This document shows, piece by piece, positions 18,635 through 28,295 of a stretch of 64,000 nt of DNA. The DNA comes from Streptomyces hyaluromycini. GTDB taxonomy: Bacteria; Actinomycetota; Actinomycetes; Streptomycetales; Streptomycetaceae. Position 1 is the first letter of the stretch. Every line of letters begins with the position of its first letter. Made by a program: the position numbers and the translations under genes. The stretch lies in the NCBI RefSeq assembly GCF_002217755.1, contig NZ_BCFL01000023.1, positions 186,001-250,000 on the forward strand, in the 5' to 3' direction. The notes under the pieces are model-generated. The model was not told where the DNA came from and ran no database searches. It saw only the letters and a list, made by a program, of their open reading frames with translations.

Positions 18635-19360
18635 TCACTTCAGGTGCCGGCCGAAGAACCGGCTCGCGTCCTCCCCCTCGAACCACGGGGTGCCGGTGTG
18701 TCCGCCCAGATTGGCGTGCAGGGTCTTCTCCTTGGTGCCGAAGGCGTCGAACAGGTCCAGGGCCCGCTGCCGGGGGTTCCCTTCGTCGTCCCACTGCAGC
18801 AGCATCAGCAGCGGAACGGTGACCTGCCGGGCCTCCTCGCGCTGGGCGCGGGGCACGAAGCCCCCGGCGAAGAAACCGGCGGCCGCGATGCGCGGTTCGA
18901 CCGCCGCAAGGCGGATGCCGAGGGCCATCCACCCCGAGTACCCGACCGGGCCGCCGATCCCGGGCAGCGCGAGGAGGGCGTCCAGGGTGGTCCGCCACTC
19001 CGGGACCGCCTTTTCGACCAGCGGGCCGACGAGGGACTCGAAGATCTCGTCGACCGGCTCGCCGGCCTGCATCGCCCGGCGGAGGCCGGCGCGGGCCTGC
19101 TCGTCGGCGGCGGAACGGGGCCGGTCACCGCAGCCGGCGGCGTCGATGGTGGCCACCGCGTAGCCGTACGCCGCGGTGTGCCGGCCCCGGGCCACCAGCC
19201 GGGCCTGGCTCTTGGGCAGGCTGTTGTTGTGGGCCATCAGGATCAGCGGGGCCGGTGCGGCTGTGGAGTCAGGCGTCCACAGGGTGCCGGGGATCTCGCC
19301 GAGGGTGAATTCGCGTTCGAGGACGCCGTCGTCGAGGCGTTGCTCGGAAGTGAACTGCAT
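18635..19360 (-). CDS. alpha/beta hydrolase (dienelactone hydrolase-like)
   Basis: Serine hydrolase of 241 residues with an alpha/beta fold. The nucleophile elbow is GYSGW, a likely catalytic acid lies in LLQWDDEGN, and the catalytic histidine in LGGHTGTPW near residue 222. HNNSLPKSQA probably supplies the oxyanion region. It lacks a signal peptide, so it is cytoplasmic. The start follows GAAAGG. Substrate unknown; esters or lactones are typical for the family. Confidence 0.85.
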   Translation of the reverse strand: MQFTSEQRLDDGVLEREFTLGEIPGTLWTPDSTAAPAPLILMAHNNSLPKSQARLVARGRHTAAYGYAVATIDAAGCGDRPRSAADEQARAGLRRAMQAGEPVDEIFESLVGPLVEKAVPEWRTTLDALLALPGIGGPVGYSGWMALGIRLAAVEPRIAAAGFFAGGFVPRAQREEARQVTVPLLMLLQWDDEGNPRQRALDLFDAFGTKEKTLHANLGGHTGTPWFEGEDASRFFGRHLK

Positions 19361-19439
19361 GGTCGTGCCTTTCGGGAGTGCTCAGAGCGGCGCTCCCGGA
19401 CGACCTAGCGTCCGACCGTGACCCCGGAGGGGAGCACCC

Positions 19440-19502
19440 ATGTCGATACTGCGTTCACGGGTACCACCTCCTCGTTCTCTCGCACGGCCTCCGGAAAAGT
19501 AG
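19440..19502 (+). other. possible short leader ORF (20 codons plus stop)
   Basis: An ATG follows GGAGGGGAG at good spacing and opens a 20-residue arginine/proline-rich frame ending in TAG (starts MSILRSRVPPP). No gene follows on this strand for several kilobases, so an attenuator role is not obvious. It may be chance. Confidence 0.2.
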
Positions 19503-19543
19503 CAGCGGTCGCCGTGGTCGGCCAACGGGTTTTCCACGACCGG

Positions 19544-21730
19544 TCACCCGGACACCAGCAGCTCCGTCCAGTCCTTGGCCACCCGCTCCAGCGAGAACCC
19601 CTCCCGTACCTGTTCGCGGGCCACCGCCCCGGCGGACTGCCAGTCCTCCTGTTCGGCGAGTCCGGCGATCGCGCCGGCCATCGCCTCCGGGGTGTCGTGG
19701 ATCCAGCGCCGGTCGTAGATCTCGTCCGCGCCCGGCCACGGCAGCAGCGCCGGTACGGCGCCGGAGGCCATGCCCTCGGCCGGGGCGAGGTGGAAGCTCT
19801 CGTCGTCGCTGGTGGACAGCACATGGCCGATGCGGCGCAGCCAGTTGGGCACGTCGGGGCCGAACTGGTCGAAGACGACGGCCCCTTCGAGCAGTGGCGA
19901 GGTCTGCATCCGGCGCAGGATCGCCTCGTAGTGCTCGCGTTCCTCCGGCTTGTTCCAGATCCACCAGTACTCCCACGGCGGCTTGGACTTGACCGAGAGG
20001 TGCCAGCGCCGGTCGCGGGCGCGCAGTGCTTCGAGGACGTCGAGGCCGAGGTCGAGGCGTTTGCGGCTGGGTGCGATGCCGATCATGCCGAGGCGGTGGC
20101 GGGCGCCGGGCGCCTTGGGCCGGTCGAGCTGGTCGACGTCGACCCAGTTGCCGATCGTGGTGATCTTCGCGGCGGGCCAGCCGGTGCGGTCCCGGGTGGC
20201 GCGGGCGTAGTACGGGCTCACGCACACCACCCGGTCGACGGCGTCGATGTCGACCTGGCGCGGGTATCCGGCGTCGAGTTCGAAGCGGTGCAGACGCACG
20301 ATCAGCCTGCTGCCGCGCCGCTTGTGGCGGCTGTACCAGATGGCCGCCGGGCCGCACCACTCGACGACCACCACGTCGGCCCAGTCGGCGAGTTCGCGGC
20401 TGGCGGCCGCGTCGTGCCGGGCGAGCGCGGGCCAGGCGTCGATCCGGACGTCGAGGCCGGGCAGCGCGCGGAGGTGGTCGAGGAGGCGGGTGAGGAACTT
20501 CAGGTCGTGGCCGGCGACGCCGACCCGCAGCGGGCGGGCCCGGGTGGCGACGGCGGCCGGTGCGGCAGGGAAGGCGCGGTCGAGGTGGCCGCGCCAGCGG
20601 GCCGCCGCGGCCTCCATGGTGTACTCCCGGGCGGCCGCCGCGCACCGGTCGGCGGCGAGGTGCCGGGCCGCGGTGTCGCGTACGGCGAGACAGACGGCGT
20701 CCGCCGCGTCCGCGAGGGTGGCGGTGCCCGGTACGAACAGGGGGTAGTCGGCGCCGAGCAGGGCCTCGTGGGCGGGGGTGCGGTTGAGTACGACGGGCAG
20801 GCCGAGGGAGCCGAACTCCAGGACCTTGGTGGAGAGTTCGAGGCTGGCATCGAGGGAGGCGTCGCGCCAGCCGAGGCCGAGGTCGCAGTCGGCGGCGAGG
20901 CGCATGGCCTCCTCGCGCGGCACTCCGCCGTGGTGGACGACCTCGGGGGTGGTGCGCAGCGCCTCGGCCATGGCGGTGTCGAAGCCGGGATGGCCAGGAT
21001 CCTTGTGGATCTTGTCGCCGACGGCGTGCAGTTCGGTCCGGATACCGCGTTCGGCGAGCATCGCGGGCAGCCGGGTCATGGGCAGGGTGTTCCAGCGGGG
21101 CGCGAACTTGCCGGTGTAGACGAGGCGTACGGGATCGTGCAGGCCGCCCCGGGCCGGGACCGGGAAGCCGGGCTCGGGCACCGCGGGCGGGCAGAGCACG
21201 GACCGGCCGCAGGCCTCCGGCACCCAGGCCTCCAGGAAGCAGCGCAACTCCTCGGTCTGACAGAGGAGTTGCCGGGAGGCGGTGGCGATGCGGGCGAGGT
21301 CGGCGCGGGCCTCCTCGGTCATCTCGGCCGGGGACTGCGGGATGTCGGTGAGGTAGGCCCAGATCCGGCCGTCGAAGGCGCCGTCGCCGACGATCTGCTT
21401 CACCAGCCGCCGGCCGCGCAGCACCAGCAGGTCGCAGGGCTCCTCCGCGTCGAGCCGGGCGAGCAACTGCGAGGCCTGGAAGGGCGAAAGGGGGTGCGCG
21501 CCCTGGCCGGGGACGAGGTGTTCCTCGTACGGGCGGACCACGGTGACGCCGGGCAGTCCGGCCAGCGGGTCGGTCAGCCGGCCGGTCTCGACCGGGGCCT
21601 TGAGGACGAGGCGGGTCCGGCAGCCCGCGCGGGACAGCGCCTGGACCGTCGACTGGGCCCAGACGGCGGAGCCGTCGATGAGGTTGAGGTCCACGTCGCC
21701 GTAGACGAGCGCCCGGAGGGTGCGGGTCAT
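19544..21730 (-). CDS. tandem double glycosyltransferase, GT4 type
   Basis: Protein of 728 residues with two complete GT-B-like halves. The first (residues 1-410) begins LRALVYGDVDLNLIDGSAVWAQ and has a retaining-type C-lobe with STKVLEFGSLGLPVVLN. The second (about 415-728) begins PLRVGVAGHDLKFLTRLLDHL and ends with DDESFHLAPAEGMASGAVPALLPWPGADEIY. Each could add one sugar of a surface glycan. Its ATG overlaps the stop of the upstream gene by 4 bp. It is the last gene of the operon running from the UDP-GlcNAc 2-epimerase. Confidence 0.85.
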   Translation of the reverse strand: MTRTLRALVYGDVDLNLIDGSAVWAQSTVQALSRAGCRTRLVLKAPVETGRLTDPLAGLPGVTVVRPYEEHLVPGQGAHPLSPFQASQLLARLDAEEPCDLLVLRGRRLVKQIVGDGAFDGRIWAYLTDIPQSPAEMTEEARADLARIATASRQLLCQTEELRCFLEAWVPEACGRSVLCPPAVPEPGFPVPARGGLHDPVRLVYTGKFAPRWNTLPMTRLPAMLAERGIRTELHAVGDKIHKDPGHPGFDTAMAEALRTTPEVVHHGGVPREEAMRLAADCDLGLGWRDASLDASLELSTKVLEFGSLGLPVVLNRTPAHEALLGADYPLFVPGTATLADAADAVCLAVRDTAARHLAADRCAAAAREYTMEAAAARWRGHLDRAFPAAPAAVATRARPLRVGVAGHDLKFLTRLLDHLRALPGLDVRIDAWPALARHDAAASRELADWADVVVVEWCGPAAIWYSRHKRRGSRLIVRLHRFELDAGYPRQVDIDAVDRVVCVSPYYARATRDRTGWPAAKITTIGNWVDVDQLDRPKAPGARHRLGMIGIAPSRKRLDLGLDVLEALRARDRRWHLSVKSKPPWEYWWIWNKPEEREHYEAILRRMQTSPLLEGAVVFDQFGPDVPNWLRRIGHVLSTSDDESFHLAPAEGMASGAVPALLPWPGADEIYDRRWIHDTPEAMAGAIAGLAEQEDWQSAGAVAREQVREGFSLERVAKDWTELLVSG

Positions 21731-23544
21731 GACGGTTCCTTTCCACGCACGGCGAACAGGCGGTGTCCGGCCCGCGACCAACCGTCCGGCGGGGTGCCGG
21801 AGTCCAGGAGCGAGCGGCGCACGAGCAGCGGGTGCAGGGCCGGTACGAAGGCGTAGTCGTCGGCGGCGGGGGTGTGGCCCACCGCGTCGGCGCCCGAGAA
21901 CTCCTGGGCGCACAGCAGGTCGAGCAGCAGGGTGTCCGGGCGGTCCTCGGTCAGGTCCGTCCAGTCGGCGACCCAGGGTGCGGTGGGCGGTCCGGCGTGC
22001 ACGGCGACCGAGGCGGCGGTGAGTTCGTCGAGGGCGAGGCCCGCCGGGTCGGCGACGATCACCTCGGCCGGCCGGTGCAGCTGGCCGAGTGCCTGGGCGA
22101 CGAGCCGGGCCACGTCGGTGGCGTCCCGGGGCGCGGCGAGGACGGCGATCCGGCGCTCGGCGAGCGGGTCGGGGCCGCCGGTGAGCGCGGCGAGCCGGGC
22201 CAGCCGGACCCGGGTGCTGTCCTGCACGAAGACGTCCCGGAGCCGGTCCCGGCCGTCGGTGACCGGGTCGAGGCGGAAGAGCGCCGTCCCGGTGTCGCCG
22301 TCGAGGACGGTGTCCCAGGGCAGCAGGGACAGGCCCGGGGCGGACGATGCAGGGTCGTCCCGCCACAGCACGGCCGTGCGGCCCAGCCCCCGTGCCTGGG
22401 CGACCAGTTCGGCCAGCCGGCGGTCCAGGTCGGGGGCGAGTCCGGTGCCGGTGAGCGACCACGGGCCGTCATGAGCCGCGCAGGCGCTCAGCTGGACCAG
22501 GAAGACGTCCGGGTCGGTGCGCTCGACCAGCAGCCGCCCGTCGTGCGGCAGCACCCGGCTGACCACCGCGTCCGCCGCGAAGTCCTGGGCGGTGCCGTCG
22601 GTGAGCACGCCGGTGATCACCAGCCGGTCGCGGGGCGCCACGGACAGGGCACGGTGGGAGAGGTGGAAGCGGTCGTCGGCCTGCGGCTCCGGCGCGGTGG
22701 CGGCGGCGCGGGTCTGGGAGCCGGCCGGGCGGCCGCCCTCGGCCTTCCGCTGCCGCCACAGCCCGTACAGCTCCCCCGGCAGCCGGGCCGCGCGGCGCTT
22801 CGGCGACCGGGCCGCCGACACCAGCGCCTTGCCGACCCGCAGCGAGGTGGAGCCCTCCAGCATGGACACCCGCGCCTCCAGCACGCCGGTCCGCTCCCGG
22901 GCCCGGCGCAGCGCGGAGGAGAGCTGGTCCTTGTCCCGCAGGGCGGCGGCGAGCCGTTCGGCGAGACCGTCCTCGCGGGCGGTCTCCAGGGCGCGGGCGG
23001 TCTCCTCGGCGGCCCGCTCCAAGTCGATCAGGCGGGCCCGCTGGGAACGGGAGACGAAGTCGGCGAGGACGTACTCGTCGGCCATCCGGAGAGCGGTGGC
23101 GAAGCCGTCGGCCGGCAGCGGGTGGCCGAACCAGTCGTGCGGCGGCAGGAGTTCCTCCGTGCACGCGAACACCGCGCCGGAGTGCAGGTGGGTGTAGCCG
23201 AGCGAGGCCGCGTGCAGCACCTGGCAGCGGTGCGCCACCAGGGCGTCCAGGAGCCGGTGGTAGGGCAGGTCGGTGCCGGGATGGCCGAAGACGATCAGGC
23301 CGCGGCCGCCGGGCCGCATCCGTTCCAGTGCGGCCAGACAGTCCGCCTCCGCGCCGTGCAGGGCGGGGTCGGGACCGTAGCAGAGGAGCATCAGCTCCCC
23401 TGCGCCGACGGGTTCCCCGTGCCGCCGCAGCTCGACGCCGGGCGGCAGGTGCAGATAGGGGTCCAGACGCAGGCCGCCGCTCGTCGCGTCCACGACGGAG
23501 GTCACGTCGTCCAGGTGCGGGTGGAGCAGATCGGTCAGGCGCAT
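21727..23544 (-). CDS. coiled-coil protein of surface-glycan operon
   Basis: Protein of 605 residues, not assigned to a family with confidence. Residues 1-160 look like a degenerate methyltransferase-type domain (CLAALERMRPGGRGLIVFGHPGTDLP). Residues 165-235 are a coiled coil rich in Ala, Glu and Arg, followed by MLEGSTSLRVGKALVSAARSPKR, a segment typical of the linker in large polysaccharide glycosyltransferases. The C-terminal 300 residues are alpha/beta and may be a GT-A-like or scaffold domain (PLAERRIAVLAAPRDATDVARLVAQAL). It overlaps the neighbouring genes by 1 and 4 bp. A scaffold or processivity role is inference. Confidence 0.6.
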   Translation of the reverse strand: MRLTDLLHPHLDDVTSVVDATSGGLRLDPYLHLPPGVELRRHGEPVGAGELMLLCYGPDPALHGAEADCLAALERMRPGGRGLIVFGHPGTDLPYHRLLDALVAHRCQVLHAASLGYTHLHSGAVFACTEELLPPHDWFGHPLPADGFATALRMADEYVLADFVSRSQRARLIDLERAAEETARALETAREDGLAERLAAALRDKDQLSSALRRARERTGVLEARVSMLEGSTSLRVGKALVSAARSPKRRAARLPGELYGLWRQRKAEGGRPAGSQTRAAATAPEPQADDRFHLSHRALSVAPRDRLVITGVLTDGTAQDFAADAVVSRVLPHDGRLLVERTDPDVFLVQLSACAAHDGPWSLTGTGLAPDLDRRLAELVAQARGLGRTAVLWRDDPASSAPGLSLLPWDTVLDGDTGTALFRLDPVTDGRDRLRDVFVQDSTRVRLARLAALTGGPDPLAERRIAVLAAPRDATDVARLVAQALGQLHRPAEVIVADPAGLALDELTAASVAVHAGPPTAPWVADWTDLTEDRPDTLLLDLLCAQEFSGADAVGHTPAADDYAFVPALHPLLVRRSLLDSGTPPDGWSRAGHRLFAVRGKEPS

Positions 23545-24194
23545 CAGCGGGTCCTCGTGAAGACGTGGAAGCCGACCCGGTTCTCGCGGAAGCCGTAGGG
23601 CCGGAAGTGGGTGTGGCTCAGGCCCAGGGGATCGAGTTCCTCACGGTAGGCGGCGATCGGCCGGTGCAGGATGTAGTCGCCGCGCGGGACGGGCTCGTCG
23701 GTGTGCTCGTCGGTGACGATCAGCCGGCCGGTGATCCGGACGAGTGAGGCGAGGTTGCGCAGGCTCGCCGCCCACTGCGCGTCGTCCAGGACATGGAAGA
23801 GGACGTCCACGCAGAGCACCACGTCGTAGAGCCAGGGACTGCGCCACTCGTCGAGGCCGGCGACGGCGTAACGGGGGCCGCCGCCCTCGGCCTGCGCGTG
23901 GGTGACGGCCGCCTCGCTGGCGTCGAAGGCGTCGACGTGGTGGCCGCAGCGGGCGAGGGAGCGGGCGAAGTGCCCCTTGCCGCAGCCCGCGTCGAGGACG
24001 AAGAGCGGGGAGGCGGGGCTGGACAGGTCGCCGATCAGGGTGAGGAGCTGGCCGAGCCGGATCGCGTAGAAGATCTCGTTGCCGGGGCGGTCCAGGCCGA
24101 TGTGGCCGCCGGAGGCGAGGTCGTCGCGTTCGCGGTGCCGGGTGTCCCAGTAGGTGAGGGGGGCTTCGGGGTAGGTACGGGTGGCGTCAGTCAT
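23544..24194 (-). CDS. class I SAM-dependent methyltransferase
   Basis: Small methyltransferase of 216 residues. Motif I is VLDAGCGKGHFARSLA at about residue 64, followed by the acidic VDAFDASEAAV and the motif IV-like VVLCVDVLFHV. It lies inside the glycan operon, overlapping wecB by 8 bp and the coiled-coil gene by 1 bp. It probably methylates a sugar or a chain end and could cap the polymer, but the acceptor is not visible. Confidence 0.85.
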   Translation of the reverse strand: MTDATRTYPEAPLTYWDTRHRERDDLASGGHIGLDRPGNEIFYAIRLGQLLTLIGDLSSPASPLFVLDAGCGKGHFARSLARCGHHVDAFDASEAAVTHAQAEGGGPRYAVAGLDEWRSPWLYDVVLCVDVLFHVLDDAQWAASLRNLASLVRITGRLIVTDEHTDEPVPRGDYILHRPIAAYREELDPLGLSHTHFRPYGFRENRVGFHVFTRTR

Positions 24195-25275
24195 GGCGCT
24201 CCAGCCACTCGGTGAGCACGCGGGCGATCCGGGGGCCGGCCTTGCCGTCCCACAGCGGCGGTCCCTCGGGGTCGGCCGCCGTCTGCCCGTCGAGGACCTT
24301 GCGCAGGGCGGGCACCAGTTCGCTGTGCCGGACCAGGCGGTTGGTGCCGTGGGTGACGGTGACGGGGCGTTCGGTCGTGGTGCGCAGCGTCAGGCAGGGC
24401 ACGCCGAGCACGGTGGTCTCCTCCTGGACGCCGCCCGAGTCGGTGATCACGGCGGCGGCCCCGCGGACCAGGCCCATGAACTCGACGTAGCCGAGCGGTT
24501 CGAGGAGATGGATGCCGGGCGCGTCGGCGAGGCCCGCCCGACGCAGCGCCTCGCGGCCGCGCGGGTGCAGGGGGACGGCGAGGTCGAGGTGGCCGGCCGC
24601 CTCGGTGAGGGCGCGGGCGGCGGCCGCGGCGGCCTCGGGGTCGTCGACGTTGGCCGGGCGGTGCAGGGTGACCACGCCGTACCGCTCGGGCAGGGCGTGG
24701 GCGGCGCGGGCTGCGGCCGGGTCGAAATGCTCCAGATGGGTGAGCAGGGTGTCGATCATGGGGTTGCCGACGAAGTGCACCCGGCCCGGGTCGACGCCCT
24801 CGCGGGCGAGGTGCCCGACGGCTTCCGGGCTGGTCACGAAGAGCAGCTCGGCGAGCTGGTCGACCAGGCGCCGGTTGACCTCCTCCGGCATCGCCATGTC
24901 GAAGCTGCGCAGGCCCGCCTCGACATGGGCCACCGGGATGCCCAGCTTGGCGGCGACCAGGGCCGCGGCCAGGGTGGAGTTCACGTCGCCGTAGACGACG
25001 ACCAGGGCCGGGGCGCGGGCCAGCAGCTCGCCCTCCAGGGCCACCAGCAGGTCGGCGGTCTGCCGGGCGTGGCTGCCGGAGCCGACGCCCAGGTCGGTGT
25101 CCGGGGCGGGCAGGCCCAGCTCCCGGAAGAAGATCTGCGACATCCGTTCGTCGTAGTGCTGACCCGTGTGCACCAGAACCTGGTCGTGCCCGGTCGCGCG
25201 CAGGGCGGCGACGACGGGCGCGGCCTTCACGAAGTTCGGCCTGGTCCCTACGACATGGAGTACGCGGCCGTTCAT
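24187..25275 (-). CDS. wecB: UDP-N-acetylglucosamine 2-epimerase, non-hydrolysing
   Basis: Cytoplasmic epimerase of 362 residues making UDP-ManNAc from UDP-GlcNAc. The start at 25275 gives the canonical N-terminus MNGRVLHVVGTRPNFVKAAPVV; an ATG 96 bp upstream adds only non-homologous sequence. Conserved signatures include HTGQHYDERMSQIFF, VYGDVNSTLAAALVAAK, HVEAGLRSFDMAMPEEVNR and ITDSGGVQEE. First gene of the minus-strand operon, 38 bp from a divergent glycosyltransferase gene. Together with the dehydrogenase at 26888 it supplies UDP-ManNAcA. Confidence 0.93.
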   Translation of the reverse strand: MNGRVLHVVGTRPNFVKAAPVVAALRATGHDQVLVHTGQHYDERMSQIFFRELGLPAPDTDLGVGSGSHARQTADLLVALEGELLARAPALVVVYGDVNSTLAAALVAAKLGIPVAHVEAGLRSFDMAMPEEVNRRLVDQLAELLFVTSPEAVGHLAREGVDPGRVHFVGNPMIDTLLTHLEHFDPAAARAAHALPERYGVVTLHRPANVDDPEAAAAAARALTEAAGHLDLAVPLHPRGREALRRAGLADAPGIHLLEPLGYVEFMGLVRGAAAVITDSGGVQEETTVLGVPCLTLRTTTERPVTVTHGTNRLVRHSELVPALRKVLDGQTAADPEGPPLWDGKAGPRIARVLTEWLERHD

Positions 25276-25313
25276 GTCGTACGTTCTCCGCTCTGTCGGC
25301 CTACCTTGGCGAC

Positions 25314-26798
25314 ATGGCCCGACGTCCGTCCCGGCACCTGCCGCGTGGTGTTCATCGCTTCCCCCGTGCAATCAGCTTGGCCGCATCCGTCGCCTGGGGC
25401 GAGTTGCGGCACGACCCCGCCCGGGCCGCGCTGCTCGGTGTACGGCTGCTGCCGGGGCGGGTGCGGAGCGGGCTGGAACCCGTCGAGAGACGGCTCGCCG
25501 CCCGGGCCCGCGCGGCCGGGCCCGCCGCCGTCCCGTCCGCCGCCCGGGTACCGGCGCCCGCCGGGCGGGCGGTGCGGCCCGAGCCGGGCCGGGTGCTCCA
25601 TCTGGTCACCAACGGGCTGCCGTTCAAACACGCCGGGTACACCGTGCGCACCCAGGCCCTCGCCGAGGCCCAGCGGGTCGCCGGGCTCGATCCGCACGTG
25701 GTGACCCGTATCGGGTTCCCGGTGGCGCAGGGCGTCCTGGACGCCCGCCCGTTGCAGATCGTGAACGGGGTGCCGCAGCACCGGCTGCTGCCGTACGGGC
25801 TGCCCTACGGCCAGGGGCCGGTGCTGGCCCGCAACGCCGAGCTCGCCGGACGGCTTGTGGAGCGGCTGCGGCCGGCCGTGCTGCACGCGGCCACCGACCA
25901 CGGCAACGGGCGGGTGGCGCTGGCCCTGCGGGAGACCTACGGGCTGCCGGTGGTGTACGAGGTGCGGGGCTTCCTGGAGGAGACCTGGCTGACCCAGGCG
26001 CCCGGCCGCAGTGCGGACGACCCGTCGTACCGCTCCCGGCGCGCCCTGGAGACGTACTGCATGCGCGGGGCCGATCTGGTGCTGACGCTGGGCGCGGCGA
26101 TGAAGGCCGAGATCGTGGGCCGCGGGGTGCCCGAGGAGCGGGTCCTGATCGTGCCCAACGCGGCGGACGACGCCTTCCTCGCCCCGCCGCCGGACGGGGC
26201 GGACATGCGCGCCCGGCTCGGCATCGCGGCGGACGACTTCGTGGTGGGCACCGTGAGCAGCCTTACTCCACACGAGGGAATCTCCACATTGCTCCATGCG
26301 GGTGCCGAACTGCGCCGTCGGGGCGTACCGCTGCGGCTGCTGATCGTCGGTGACGGGCCCGAGCGCGGCAGGCTCCAGGCGCTGGCCGAGCGGCTCGGGC
26401 TCGGCGCCGGCGTCGCCCTGTTCCCCGGCCGCGTGCCGCACCGCCAAGTGCGCGCCTACCACGCCGTTCTCGATGTCTTCGCGGTGCCGCGCACCGACGA
26501 ACGGGTCTGCCGTCTGGTCACCCCGCTGAAGCCGGTCGAGGCGATGGCGAGCGGTGTTCCGGTGGCGGCCAGCGATCTCACAGCCCTGCGCGAACTGGTG
26601 CAAGACGAAGTGAACGGACGGCTCATCCCTCCTGATTCAGCACAAGCTTGGGCAGAAGCTCTCGAAGGATTGCTTTACAGTCGAGAACGGCGGCATGAAT
26701 GGGGAGCATCCGCCCGCGCGCTGGTGGCGCGTGAACGCACCTGGAAAAGGGTCGCTGCCACGACCCGAGAGGCGTATCGCGCTCTTGGATGTGTCTGA
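25314..26798 (+). CDS. glycosyltransferase family 4 protein
   Basis: Retaining GT-B glycosyltransferase of 494 residues. A basic N-terminus precedes an N-lobe starting RVLHLVTNGLPFKHAGYTVRTQALAEAQ. The C-lobe has VGTVSSLTPHEGISTLLHAG, LLIVGDGPERGRLQALAERLG and the donor-binding VTPLKPVEAMASGVPVAASDL (the EX7E-type region). No clear Shine-Dalgarno precedes the ATG, so the start is uncertain. It diverges from wecB and leads the plus-strand part of the glycan locus. Confidence 0.87.
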   Translation: MARRPSRHLPRGVHRFPRAISLAASVAWGELRHDPARAALLGVRLLPGRVRSGLEPVERRLAARARAAGPAAVPSAARVPAPAGRAVRPEPGRVLHLVTNGLPFKHAGYTVRTQALAEAQRVAGLDPHVVTRIGFPVAQGVLDARPLQIVNGVPQHRLLPYGLPYGQGPVLARNAELAGRLVERLRPAVLHAATDHGNGRVALALRETYGLPVVYEVRGFLEETWLTQAPGRSADDPSYRSRRALETYCMRGADLVLTLGAAMKAEIVGRGVPEERVLIVPNAADDAFLAPPPDGADMRARLGIAADDFVVGTVSSLTPHEGISTLLHAGAELRRRGVPLRLLIVGDGPERGRLQALAERLGLGAGVALFPGRVPHRQVRAYHAVLDVFAVPRTDERVCRLVTPLKPVEAMASGVPVAASDLTALRELVQDEVNGRLIPPDSAQAWAEALEGLLYSRERRHEWGASARALVARERTWKRVAATTREAYRALGCV

Positions 26799-26887
26799 GA
26801 CCCCGCGCCCGGAACCGCTCACCGTCCGGGCTCTTCGGATCCATACGGCATCTGCCGTTGCTGCCGTCGAGGGCGGAGTGAATCCCT

Positions 26888-28210
26888 ATGCAGGTCGAAA
26901 AGGCCGTACCGCTCGGGGAATCGAGCGCATCGCTCGGGGATGAGGAACAGACCGACTGCTTCGAACTGGCCGTCATCGGACTCGGCTACGTCGGTCTCCC
27001 GCTCGCGCGGGAGGCGTCGCTGGTCGGCCTGAGAGTGGCCGGGCTCGACCTCGACCCACGGGTCGTGGAGGGCCTCAACGCCGGCCACTCCCATGTCGAC
27101 GACGTCTCCGACGAGGACGTCGCCCGGATGCGGGCGGCCGGGTTCACCGCGTACACCGACGACAAGTGCCTGGCCCGCGCGCAGACCGTGGTGATCTGCG
27201 TGCCGACCCCGCTCAGCGAGGACGGCGGCCCCGATCTGAGCGCGGTGACCTCCGCGGCGCGGACGGTGGCGGGCAGGCTGCGCCCCGGACGGCTCGTCGT
27301 CCTGGAGTCGACCACCTATCCGGGCACCACCGAGGAGATCGTCAAACCGCTGCTGGAGGAGTCGGGGCTGCGGACCGGCGAGGACTTCGCACTGGCCTTC
27401 TCCCCGGAGCGCATCGACCCCGGCAACACCACCCACGGGCTGCGCGAGACACCCAAGGTGGTCGGCGGCTGCACCCCGGCGTGCGCGGCGAAGGCCGCCG
27501 CCTTCTACGGCAAGCTCGTCGACACGGTCGTGCAGGCCAAGGGCACCCGTGAGGCCGAGATGGCCAAGCTGCTCGAAAACACCTACCGGCACGTCAACAT
27601 CGCCCTGGTCAACGAACTGGCCATCCTCTGCCGCGAGTTGCACGTCGACGTCTGGGACGCGATCCGCTGCGCCGGGACGAAGCCGTTCGGTTTCCAGCCC
27701 TTCCGGCCGAGCGCCGGGGTGGGCGGGCACTGCATCCCGATCGACCCCAACTACCTCTCCTACAAGGTGCGTTCGATCGGCTACGAGTTCCGGTTCGTGG
27801 AACTCGCCCGGGAGATCAACGCACACATGCCGGAGTACGTCGTCCGGCGCGCCCAGGACCTGCTCAACCACGAGGGCCGCGCGCTGCACGGCTCCCGGGT
27901 GCTGCTCCTCGGCGTCACCTACAAGCCGGACGTCGCCGACCAGCGCGAGGCGCCGGCGGTGCCGGTGGCCCGGCTGCTGCGGGAGCGGGAGGCCGAGATC
28001 GCCTTCCACGACCCGTTCGTACCGGCCTGGTTCGTGGACGGGGAGGGCGTGCCACGCGTCACCGACGTCATGGCCGCCGTGCGCTCGCACGACCTGACCA
28101 TCCTGCTCCAGGACCACTCCGTGTACGACCTCCCGGCCCTCGGCGACGAGGCCCGCCTGCTCTTCGACACCCGGGGGCGGATCTTCCGGCCCGGTGTCGA
28201 GGTGCTGTAA
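26888..28210 (+). CDS. wecC: UDP-N-acetyl-D-mannosamine dehydrogenase (nucleotide sugar dehydrogenase)
   Basis: NAD-dependent enzyme of 440 residues that oxidises C6 of a UDP-HexNAc to the uronic acid. The Rossmann motif is VIGLGYVGLPLAREA near residue 27. LVVLESTTYPGTTEE, AFSPERIDPGN, the middle-domain KLLENTYRHVNIALVNELA and the catalytic cysteine region GVGGHCIPIDPNYL are all intact. UDP-ManNAc is the favoured substrate because wecB is in the same locus, but UDP-GlcNAc dehydrogenases share these motifs. Confidence 0.88.
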   Translation: MQVEKAVPLGESSASLGDEEQTDCFELAVIGLGYVGLPLAREASLVGLRVAGLDLDPRVVEGLNAGHSHVDDVSDEDVARMRAAGFTAYTDDKCLARAQTVVICVPTPLSEDGGPDLSAVTSAARTVAGRLRPGRLVVLESTTYPGTTEEIVKPLLEESGLRTGEDFALAFSPERIDPGNTTHGLRETPKVVGGCTPACAAKAAAFYGKLVDTVVQAKGTREAEMAKLLENTYRHVNIALVNELAILCRELHVDVWDAIRCAGTKPFGFQPFRPSAGVGGHCIPIDPNYLSYKVRSIGYEFRFVELAREINAHMPEYVVRRAQDLLNHEGRALHGSRVLLLGVTYKPDVADQREAPAVPVARLLREREAEIAFHDPFVPAWFVDGEGVPRVTDVMAAVRSHDLTILLQDHSVYDLPALGDEARLLFDTRGRIFRPGVEVL

Positions 28211-28295
28211 CCGGCCGCTGCCTGACCTCTGTGGCAACTCCCCTTCCGCGGACCGGAGTCGAAGGGCTCCGGCCGCGGAGTCGAAAGGCGCTCAG

